Shown: piece by piece, positions 12,756 to 18,441 of the stretch | Layout of the letters: each line of letters begins with the position of its first letter | How positions within the stretch are numbered: the first letter of the stretch is position 1 | Assembly: GCA_029240815.1 (NCBI GenBank) | Contig: JARDZO010000089.1 | Location: 1 to 18,441, forward strand | Length of the DNA stretch: 18,441 nt | Source: Brevibacillus sp. | GTDB taxonomy: Bacteria; Bacillota; Bacilli; Brevibacillales; Brevibacillaceae | Direction: 5' to 3' | Translations under genes and position numbers: made by a program | The notes under the pieces: model-generated | The model's input: the letters and a program-made list of their open reading frames with translations, nothing else | What the model was told of the DNA's origin: nothing | Databases searched by the model: none

Positions 12756-13280
12756 CTAATGGGTAGCTTTGTTTTGCTTGCCGGAGCCCTGGCCTTGCTC
12801 TTGTCCACTTCCCCCATGGCGCTGACTCTTCTGTCCTTGTCCCTGATCTTGACCGCCTTGCTGGTCGCCTTGGTTCACGATCGTCAAGGTCTGCTGCAAG
12901 GATTGGGAATCCTGCGCATCCTGCAAGATTTGATACATCTGCAAGAAGTTCGCTTTTTGCCCCTCGGGGATTCCTTTTATCCGCACCGTCATTTCCTGCG
13001 GTCCATTTTGCTGCTGTTGTTGTCCGCCACCGTTGCCGCCGCCGCCACCACTGTTTCCTTCCTGACTGCTCGGTTGCTCGTCTAGGAAGCTCAGGAACAT
13101 GGAATCGCTGTCTTGGCTATCCTGCTGCTGCTGTTGTTGGCCGCCTCCTTGAGATTGCTGTCCCTGTCCCTGCCCTTGTCCTTGCCCTTGTTGCCCACCT
13201 TGCTGTCCGCCGCCTTGTTGTTGATCAAACAAGACGCTGAATTCATTTAAGTCGGTCTGGATGATGCCGATGACGTTCAT
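12756..13280 (-). CDS. Gln/Gly-rich low-complexity protein, unknown function
   Basis: A 174-residue protein with no recognised domain. A short ordered start (MNVIGIIQTDLNEFSVLFDQ, 1-20) is followed by a Gln/Gly tract with GQ repeats to about residue 55, a short acidic linker (DSQDSDSMFLSFLDEQP), a Gly/Asn/Gln tract, then one compact segment at about 95-138 (EMTVRIKGIPEGQKANFLQM, then YQILQDAQDSQSLQQTLTIV) that looks foldable, and a second Gln/Gly/Ser tail. There is no signal peptide or membrane helix. Such prion-like composition occurs in spore-surface and condensate-forming proteins; neither is shown. GGGGG lies six bases before ATG 13280. The DUF2512 gene ends 32 bases upstream on the same strand, so the two are probably co-transcribed. 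Confidence 0.75.
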   Translation of the reverse strand: MNVIGIIQTDLNEFSVLFDQQQGGGQQGGQQGQGQGQGQGQQSQGGGQQQQQQDSQDSDSMFLSFLDEQPSSQEGNSGGGGGNGGGQQQQQNGPQEMTVRIKGIPEGQKANFLQMYQILQDAQDSQSLQQTLTIVNQGDQQGGQDQGQGQKSQRHGGSGQEQGQGSGKQNKATH

Positions 13281-13312
13281 CCTGATCCCCCTTCCAAGAG
13301 TAAAATGAGGCC

Positions 13313-13657
13313 TCAGCCCGGATGCTTAGTATGATGGACGCCGCGATGCTGTAAGTACGAATGGTAAAAGTACTCCGCGAAGGCTATTACGAACGACGTC
13401 AGTAAAATGCCCGATAGCTGATAGTGTTGGGCAAAAACGTAACTGCTTATCCAAAATAAGGCGAAAACCATAATGAAGTCAGCAGTTGTTGCAAACGTAT
13501 TGTTCGTTCGAGGCAGGATGATGGCATCGCCCACAGCATAACTGATCAAACTGACAACTACGCTGGTCAAGACTGCGAACGTCAGTGAGGTTCCCGACCA
13601 CCAAAGCCCTGGAATTCCGATGATTCCATTTACCAAGAGCTTGATCAAGATGTTCAA
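13313..13657 (-). CDS. DUF2512 (YndM-like) membrane protein
   Basis: A protein of 114 residues with four hydrophobic helices, of the DUF2512 family common in spore formers (NILIKLLVNGIIGIPGLWW, then SLISYAVGDAIILPRTNN, and a His-rich tail HRGVHHTKHPG). The family's function is unknown. The frame is open to ATG 13678, but a strong AAAGGAGGTG (13667-13676) lies inside that extension and nine bases before an in-frame TTG at 13657; the TTG start is therefore preferred and the ATG (seven residues longer, weak ribosome site) is the alternative. It lies 49 bases after rqcH and 32 bases before the Gln/Gly-rich gene, all on the minus strand, without a terminator between them. Confidence 0.8.
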   Translation of the reverse strand: MNILIKLLVNGIIGIPGLWWSGTSLTFAVLTSVVVSLISYAVGDAIILPRTNNTFATTADFIMVFALFWISSYVFAQHYQLSGILLTSFVIAFAEYFYHSYLQHRGVHHTKHPG

Positions 13658-13706
13658 AGAACGAACACCTCCTTTCATGCTCTTAGTATGAACGTACCTC
13701 CCTGCG

Positions 13707-15437
13707 CTATGCGCCCGTGGAGGCGTTCGTTTTTAACTGGCGGATCAGCGTGGCATCGGGGGTGACGTACAAGGTTCGCTGTTGTTCGTAGGTCACGTAG
13801 CCAGGTTTGGCACCGCTCGGTTTTTTTACGTGCTTGATCAGTGTGAAGTCTACGGGTACTTGGCTTCCTTGCTGGGCACGGCTGAAGTAGGCTGCCAGAT
13901 TGGCCGCTTCCAGTAACGTTTGCTCGGAAAAATCACGCGCGCGTATGACGACGTGAGAGCCAGGAATGTCCTTGGTATGCAGCCAGGTCTCAAAAGGAGC
14001 AGCCAGCTTGTTGGTCAAGTATTCATTTTGTTTGTTGTTTTTCCCTACCAAAATATCTGTGCCGTCAGAGGATTTGTAAGCCTCCAATTCAGGGCGGGCA
14101 TCTTTTTTCTTGCGAGGACCGCGCTTTTTACGATCGCGGACGTAGCCTTGCTCTACCAGCTCTTCACGAATTTCTTCGGCATCCTTTAATGTCGCATGGG
14201 CCAATTGGACGAGTAATCCATCCAGGTACAGGATCTCTGTCTTTGCCTGGTCGATTTGCTCACCTACAACCTGCATACTATTTTTCGCTTTGTTATAACG
14301 CTTGTAGTACGACTGCAGATTCTCCGATGGAGTCTTGAGCGGATCGAGCGGAATGGTGATGGTCCCTCCGGCTTCATCGTACCAGTTCACGGTGACGAGC
14401 TCTGTGTCGCCTCGCTTCATTTGGTGCATATTTGCCGTTATGAGCTCTCCATAGAGGCGAAATTGATCTGCGTCCTTGGCATCTTGTAGAGTAGCTTCCA
14501 GCTTTTCGATTTTTTTCTCGTTCTTGTTTCTTTCCCCTGTGACAAAGCGAATCAGGTCATGTGCACGTTGTTTTACGGTGTCACGCAGAGCTTTTCCTTC
14601 GTAGAACGTCTGCAGACATAGTTGAACGGAGGGAAAAGGTGTCAAAGAAATGGCGTCCGTCAGATGGGTCAGCTCAACAACATGAAAATTCGCCTTGTCG
14701 TTGGCTTCCACGATGACAGGAGAGTAGTGATGTAGCTGGATGTCGCTCATAATCCCGGAGAATGCATTCCAGAGCGTCTCGCGGTTCACGAGACCTGCAC
14801 GGTAGACCATCTCTTTTGCGAGTAGCGGGCTGATCCCAGTAAAGGCATCGACGATTTGCTTGTCCAGTCTACCGCTGTTCCAATCGATCGTAGAAAGAAA
14901 GGGTTGCTCGGTTACGATCAGTGGGTCCTGTTTATCTTGGCTAGGAGGAGAGACATAGGTCTTCCCGGGCATTACCTGGCGGTGTTGGCTGATGGCCATC
15001 GTTACATGCAGCGCACTATCGAGGATCGTTCCTGACTCTGGCTCGATGAGAATGATATTGCTGTGCTTGCCCATGATTTCCATGATGATGCGTCTGGAAA
15101 CGGTATCTCCGAGTTCATCGCGTGTCCGAACGTCGATGTGAATAATGCGTTCCATCCCCACTTGCTGGATCGACTCAATCGTTCCCCCCTCACAATGTTT
15201 GCGCAGGAGCATACAAAACATCGGGGCTTCCATTGGATTGGTAAACTCCTCAGTTGTGGTGTGAATTCGCGGATAGGTCGGATTGGCGGAGAGGAGTAAC
15301 TTGGCGTTTTCTCCTTGGGTCCGCACTTGCATGACGATATCCGTATGATGGGGCTGATGGATCTTGGAGATGCGTCCGCCCACTAGTTTATGTAACTCCC
15401 GTACGACAGCACGGGTAACTACGCCGTCAAAAGCCAC
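13707..15437 (-). CDS. rqcH: Rqc2 homologue RqcH (NFACT family; formerly fibronectin-binding protein A)
   Basis: A 576-residue NFACT protein of full length. RqcH binds obstructed 50S subunits carrying peptidyl-tRNA and directs alanine tailing of the stalled chain for degradation. NFACT-N spans about 1-270 (MAFDGVVTRAVVRELHKLVG at the start; APMFCMLLRKHCEGG; RDELGD), followed by a helix-hairpin-helix part, a long charged coiled coil (about 285-430) and the NFACT-R domain (NEYLTNKLAAPFETWLHTKD, then IPGSHVVIR). The functional Asp-Arg pair of RqcH (D97-R98 in Bacillus) seems to be Glu96-Arg97 here. Start is GTG 15437 with GAGGTGAG seven bases upstream. It is divergent from yicC, and two minus-strand genes follow closely downstream. 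Confidence 0.93.
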   Translation of the reverse strand: MAFDGVVTRAVVRELHKLVGGRISKIHQPHHTDIVMQVRTQGENAKLLLSANPTYPRIHTTTEEFTNPMEAPMFCMLLRKHCEGGTIESIQQVGMERIIHIDVRTRDELGDTVSRRIIMEIMGKHSNIILIEPESGTILDSALHVTMAISQHRQVMPGKTYVSPPSQDKQDPLIVTEQPFLSTIDWNSGRLDKQIVDAFTGISPLLAKEMVYRAGLVNRETLWNAFSGIMSDIQLHHYSPVIVEANDKANFHVVELTHLTDAISLTPFPSVQLCLQTFYEGKALRDTVKQRAHDLIRFVTGERNKNEKKIEKLEATLQDAKDADQFRLYGELITANMHQMKRGDTELVTVNWYDEAGGTITIPLDPLKTPSENLQSYYKRYNKAKNSMQVVGEQIDQAKTEILYLDGLLVQLAHATLKDAEEIREELVEQGYVRDRKKRGPRKKKDARPELEAYKSSDGTDILVGKNNKQNEYLTNKLAAPFETWLHTKDIPGSHVVIRARDFSEQTLLEAANLAAYFSRAQQGSQVPVDFTLIKHVKKPSGAKPGYVTYEQQRTLYVTPDATLIRQLKTNASTGA

Positions 15438-15558
15438 AATTGCTCACCTCAATCAAAGAAAAATACGATAAAAATAGGCGTGCTTACAGATTAGCTGCCA
15501 GTCACAGTGTAGCATAAAGGCAACCGAGGAGGAACTTTGTTGTCTTGTCCAGCTTCGG

Positions 15559-15588
15559 TTGACACTGCCAAGAGTTGTCTCCTATAAT
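15559..15588 (+). promoter_or_regulatory. Consensus sigma-A promoter for the yicC cluster
   Basis: TTGACA (15559-15564) and TATAAT (15583-15588) both match consensus exactly, with an 18-base spacer. The start falls near 15595, giving a leader of about 30 bases to ATG 15625. It is the best promoter in the window and implies strong constitutive expression. Confidence 0.85.
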
Positions 15589-15624
15589 TAATTAATTGAT
15601 TTTACGTCTGTGGAAGTGAAAACG

Positions 15625-16512
15625 ATGGTTCGAAGTATGACAGGGTATGGACGAAAAGACGACATGAGAGGCTCTTTACGGTTGACGGTGGAGCTTCGTG
15701 CTGTCAATCACCGGTTTCAAGAGATACTGGTGCGGCTGCCCAAGAATTGGAGCATGCTGGAAGATCAAATCCGCAAGCAGGTCGCGACGTATGTGCGGCG
15801 TGGACGGGTGGATGTGACGATTTCCTTGGAAGGAAGCGCAACGATCTCCTCCAACGTGGCCATTGATTGGCGTGTAGCCGAACAATTCCTACAGCTGTCG
15901 CGCGAGATGGACCAGCGATTTTCACTGGAGACGCCATTGACCGCTAAGGATTTGTTGCTTTTCCCTGGCGTGATACATACCAACGAAACGGAGGAAGCAG
16001 ATCGTGAGGAAGTAGCAAAATGGCTGCATTCCGTGGTCAACGCTGCTGCGGAAGATCTGCTTTCCATGAAAATGGTCGAAGGTGAAGGGCTCCAAGCTGA
16101 TTTGATCCATCGGCTGCTTTCGGTCCAAACTTGGCTGGAGGAAATTCGTCACTTGGCACCTTCTGGCACACAGGAGTATCACAATCGACTTCATCAACGT
16201 CTGAGCGATTGGGCCGTGCAAGCCCCGTTCGAATTGGATCAGCAGCGATTGGCGCAAGAAGTGGTTTTCTTTGCAGAGAAAAGTGACATCAGTGAAGAAA
16301 TTACGCGGTTGCAAAGTCACTGCCACCAGTTCAGCCAACAGCTTGATAAAGAAGAAGCGATAGGACGCAAGCTGGATTTTCTGCTGCAGGAAATGAACCG
16401 AGAGGCCAACACGATCGCTTCCAAGGCCAATCATTTGCGCATCCAGCATCTGGCGGTCGAGATCAAGACTGAGCTGGAAAAGATGAGAGAGCAAGTGCAG
16501 AATGTTGAGTAG
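15625..16512 (+). CDS. yicC: YicC/YloC family endoribonuclease
   Basis: A 295-residue protein starting MVRSMTGYGR, the family signature. The middle carries LRAVNHRFQEILVRLPKNW, and the C-terminal DUF1732 part has SDISEEITRLQSHCHQF, GRKLDFLLQEMNREANTIAS and KANHLRIQHLAVEIKTELEK. YicC proteins act as endoribonucleases on small RNAs and mRNAs in E. coli, and the Bacillus homologue YloC sits in the same gene order. ATG 15625 was chosen because the family begins at this methionine; upstream in-frame GTG codons (15610, 15616) lie only 15-21 bases from the predicted transcript start and lack a ribosome site. It heads a tight cluster with remA, gmk and rpoZ. Confidence 0.92.
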   Translation: MVRSMTGYGRKDDMRGSLRLTVELRAVNHRFQEILVRLPKNWSMLEDQIRKQVATYVRRGRVDVTISLEGSATISSNVAIDWRVAEQFLQLSREMDQRFSLETPLTAKDLLLFPGVIHTNETEEADREEVAKWLHSVVNAAAEDLLSMKMVEGEGLQADLIHRLLSVQTWLEEIRHLAPSGTQEYHNRLHQRLSDWAVQAPFELDQQRLAQEVVFFAEKSDISEEITRLQSHCHQFSQQLDKEEAIGRKLDFLLQEMNREANTIASKANHLRIQHLAVEIKTELEKMREQVQNVE

Positions 16513-16536
16513 GATGAAAGGATGGGCTGGGCCGTC

Positions 16537-16797
16537 ATGGCAATCAAGCTAATCAATATTGGATTTGGAAACATTGTGAATGCAAACCGCATTATTTCTA
16601 TCGTAAGTCCAGAGTCTGCTCCGATCAAACGGATCATTCAGGAAGCGCGCGACCGCAATATGCTCGTCGACGCAACCTATGGCAGACGGACGCGAGCGGT
16701 AATTATTACAGACAGCGATCACGTGATTTTGTCGGCAGTCCAACCGGAGACGGTAGCACAGCGACTGACGACCAAAGATGACGAATCGGACGAATAA
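16537..16797 (+). CDS. remA: RemA, extracellular-matrix regulator (DUF370)
   Basis: An 86-residue DNA-binding protein that in Bacillus subtilis activates matrix operons (epsA-O, tapA) and osmoprotection genes. It matches RemA almost end to end: [20 protein letters not shown], then [33 protein letters not shown] and [16 protein letters not shown]. RemA forms octameric rings presenting arginines to DNA; the conserved GRRTRA loop is present. The start is uncertain: homologues begin at M(A/T)IK, which is ATG 16537, but the better ribosome spacing (AGGA at 16511-16514, seven bases) points to ATG 16522, adding MGWAV. Whether matrix genes follow it in this organism cannot be seen here; in many species it is conserved in this cluster beside gmk. 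Confidence 0.92.
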   Translation: MAIKLINIGFGNIVNANRIISIVSPESAPIKRIIQEARDRNMLVDATYGRRTRAVIITDSDHVILSAVQPETVAQRLTTKDDESDE

Positions 16798-16812
16798 AGT
16801 AGGAGTGGAATC

Positions 16813-17433
16813 ATGACCATGGTTGATCGCGGTCTCCTTTTGATTCTCTCTGGACCTGCGGGAGTGGGGAAAGGGACGGTGTGCAAAGCCTTGCGGGAAC
16901 GAATGCCTGAGCTGATTTACTCCGTGTCTGCCACCACTCGTTCTCCGCGTCCAGGAGAAATCGAAGGAGTTAATTACTTTTTTAAATCCAAAGAAGAGTT
17001 TCATCAGATGATCGAGCAAGACGATCTGCTGGAATGGGCGCAATACGTAGGGAATTTTTACGGAACGCCCAGACAATTTGTGGATGAAATGCTTTCTGCG
17101 GGAAAAGATGTTATTCTGGAGATTGAAGTTCAGGGAGCTCTGCAGGTGAAAGAACGCTTTCCTCAGGGAACGTTTTTGTTCCTGGCTCCCCCTGATCTGA
17201 ATGAACTGGAGAACCGTATTATCGGGCGAGGCACCGAAACAGAAGAAGTCATTCGGAAACGGATGGAAGTAGCCCGTGCGGAAATCGAACTGATGGATCA
17301 CTACGATTATGTTGTCGTCAACGACGTCATCGAATCGGCGTGTGATCGGATTCAGGCGATCATTACGGCTGAGCATCTGAAAAAGGAACGTCAGGTTCAC
17401 AAGTATCGCAAATGGTTAAAGGAGGTCGAATAA
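16813..17433 (+). CDS. gmk: Guanylate kinase
   Basis: A 206-residue cytosolic enzyme converting GMP and ATP to GDP and ADP, essential for guanine nucleotide supply and linked to (p)ppGpp control in Firmicutes. The P-loop GPAGVGKGT is at residues 14-22; the GMP-binding part carries [19 protein letters not shown] (about 39-57) and YVGNFYGTP (78-86); the core segment [15 protein letters not shown] and the lid [16 protein letters not shown] follow, all as in canonical Gmk. GGAGTGG lies four bases before ATG 16813; a second ATG two codons on is also possible. It starts 15 bases after remA and ends three bases before rpoZ, whose ribosome site lies inside its last codons. Confidence 0.96.
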   Translation: MTMVDRGLLLILSGPAGVGKGTVCKALRERMPELIYSVSATTRSPRPGEIEGVNYFFKSKEEFHQMIEQDDLLEWAQYVGNFYGTPRQFVDEMLSAGKDVILEIEVQGALQVKERFPQGTFLFLAPPDLNELENRIIGRGTETEEVIRKRMEVARAEIELMDHYDYVVVNDVIESACDRIQAIITAEHLKKERQVHKYRKWLKEVE

Positions 17434-17436
17434 TTC

Positions 17437-17643
17437 ATGTTGTATCCATCGATTGATGAGTTGACCGAAAAGGCAGAAAGCAAATATATCCTCGTAACGG
17501 TAGCGTCCAAACGGGCACGTCAGCTTCGAGAAAACAGCGAGATGCAAGTAGTAAGACCGAAATCCAAAAAGTTTGTAGGGCAGGCTCTCGAGGAGTTTAT
17601 CTCCGACGAGTTGGTTCACGAATTTCTGGACGGACGTAAATAA
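17437..17643 (+). CDS. rpoZ: DNA-directed RNA polymerase omega subunit
   Basis: A 68-residue omega subunit, the usual Firmicute length. It begins [20 protein letters not shown], continues [12 protein letters not shown], the conserved helix that clamps the beta-prime C-terminus, and ends with [20 protein letters not shown]. Omega assists assembly and stability of RNA polymerase. GGAGG (17421-17425) inside the gmk end lies 11 bases before the ATG, and the gap to gmk is only three bases, so translation is probably coupled. A terminator follows 13 bases after the stop codon, separating rpoZ from coaBC. Confidence 0.95.
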   Translation: MLYPSIDELTEKAESKYILVTVASKRARQLRENSEMQVVRPKSKKFVGQALEEFISDELVHEFLDGRK

Positions 17644-17656
17644 GGATGACACCATT

Positions 17657-17685
17657 AAAAACAACCTCATGCAGGTTGTTTTTTT
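17657..17685 (+). terminator. Intrinsic terminator between rpoZ and coaBC
   Basis: AAAAACAACCT (17657-17667) pairs with AGGTTGTTTTT (17673-17683) around a five-base loop, with a run of seven T (17679-17685). The coaBC start is only 28 bases beyond, so either coaBC depends on read-through or a promoter overlaps this site. Confidence 0.8.
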
Positions 17686-17712
17686 CGGATAGGGAAGAGA
17701 GGAGAGAAGCGG

Positions 17713-18441
17713 ATGCATTCGCTCACAGGAAAACGAATCGTGTTAGGCGTTTCAGGAGGTATCGCAGCATATAAGGCTGCGGCGCTCACGAGCAAGCTGT
17801 CGCAGGCTGGTGCCGTTGTGAATGTTGTATTGACGCAGAGTGCGCTCCAGTTTGTGCAGCCTTTGACATTTCAAGCCCTGTCTCATCAACCGGTACATAC
17901 AAATACATTTCAGGAGCCGGATCCGCACGTCATTAGCCACATTGATTTGGCGGACAAGGCTGATCTGGTTCTTGTCGCGCCTGCTACGGCAAACATCATT
18001 GGGAAAATGGCAAACGGAATCGCGGACGATATGCTGACGACGACGTTGCTCGCGACGAAAGCGCCAGTCATGGTAGCTCCTGCGATGAATGTCAACATGT
18101 ACGACCACCCAGCAGTCAGGGCGAACATGGAGAAGCTGGCGGATTACGGTTATCGCTTTGTAGAGCCGGGAGTGGGCCTATTGGCGTGCGGCTGGATTGG
18201 TAAAGGTCGGCTGGCGGAACCAGAGGAAATCGTGGAGGCTGTCGGTTCGTTTTTTGCCGAACAGCAAGCGACAAAGTCACGTGCACAAGATTTGCAAGGG
18301 AAGCGTGTGCTCGTCACAGCGGGACCGACTCGCGAAAAAATCGACCCGGTTCGTTACATCACCAACCATGCATCGGGCAAGATGGGCTACGCCATCGCGG
18401 AAGCGGCAAGAGACCGTGGGGCGCAAGTCGTGCTAGTGAGT
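17713..18441 (+). CDS. coaBC: Bifunctional phosphopantothenoylcysteine decarboxylase / phosphopantothenate-cysteine ligase, 3' end beyond window
   Basis: The frame opens at ATG 17713 (GGAGAG six bases upstream) and runs 243 codons to the window end without a stop. The N-terminal CoaC flavoprotein domain is complete: [16 protein letters not shown] binds FMN, His76 in SHIDLAD is the catalytic histidine, PAMNVNMY (123-130) holds the conserved Asn126, and Cys159 in [12 protein letters not shown] is the flap cysteine; these match E. coli His75, Asn125 and Cys158 with a shift of one. The CoaB domain begins at about residue 196 ([20 protein letters not shown]) and is cut. The enzyme makes 4'-phosphopantetheine for coenzyme A. 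A terminator separates it from rpoZ. Confidence 0.95.
   Translation, partial: MHSLTGKRIVLGVSGGIAAYKAAALTSKLSQAGAVVNVVLTQSALQFVQPLTFQALSHQPVHTNTFQEPDPHVISHIDLADKADLVLVAPATANIIGKMANGIADDMLTTTLLATKAPVMVAPAMNVNMYDHPAVRANMEKLADYGYRFVEPGVGLLACGWIGKGRLAEPEEIVEAVGSFFAEQQATKSRAQDLQGKRVLVTAGPTREKIDPVRYITNHASGKMGYAIAEAARDRGAQVVLVS

Noticed and set aside
12645..13085. Open frame on the plus strand opposite the Gln/Gly-rich gene
   Set aside because: Leucine-rich output is the complement of CAG/CAA repeats; it also spans a terminator and lacks a good ribosome site.
16549..17400. Long open frame (283 codons) on the minus strand opposite remA and gmk
   Set aside because: Both plus-strand genes are certain; the antisense product shows no domain and is a codon-bias shadow.

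Overview
The window looks like a chromosomal segment of a Gram-positive, endospore-forming firmicute, most likely Brevibacillus or a close Paenibacillaceae relative. The pointers are the right-hand gene order yicC-remA-gmk-rpoZ-coaBC, YjzC, CcdC and DUF2512 (YndM-like) proteins, strong GGAGG-type ribosome sites and many short intrinsic terminators. This rests on gene content only. I see no tRNA or rRNA gene, insertion sequence, phage gene or CRISPR array.

Left part (1-6250): a minus-strand pair (CapA-type metallophosphatase and a 43-residue membrane peptide) diverges from a VOC/glyoxalase-like gene. A bidirectional terminator separates that gene from minus-strand ccdC and an MFS exporter. Divergent from the MFS gene are a CPBP (CAAX-type) membrane protease and, 29 bases on, a KptA/Tpt1-like protein whose catalytic residues are largely replaced. 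A minus-strand DUF309 gene follows.

Middle (6250-9760): a small acidic protein that may resemble sigma-70 region 1.1, yjzC on the minus strand, a GntR-type regulator with an unfamiliar C-terminal domain, an EamA exporter, a 71-residue protein with ten cysteines, and a DUF4870 membrane protein. Most are single-gene units with their own terminators.

9762-10411 contains no convincing gene but is packed with nested long-range inverted repeats. I read it as a large (about 450-515 nt) structured non-coding RNA of a family I cannot name, ending near a probable terminator at 10310. It is followed by a two-gene acyl-CoA operon (CaiB/BaiF CoA-transferase and a PaaG-type crotonase). Between 12393 and 12710 lies a second RNA gene of about 195 nt, with a recognisable promoter, a 5'/3' closing stem and a rod-like fold similar in size and architecture to 6S RNA.

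Right part (12756-18441): a minus-strand cluster of rqcH (ribosome quality control), a DUF2512 membrane protein and a Gln/Gly-rich low-complexity protein. Divergent from it, a near-consensus sigma-A promoter drives the conserved cluster yicC (endoribonuclease), remA (DNA-binding regulator), gmk and rpoZ. A terminator separates rpoZ from coaBC, which runs off the window end.
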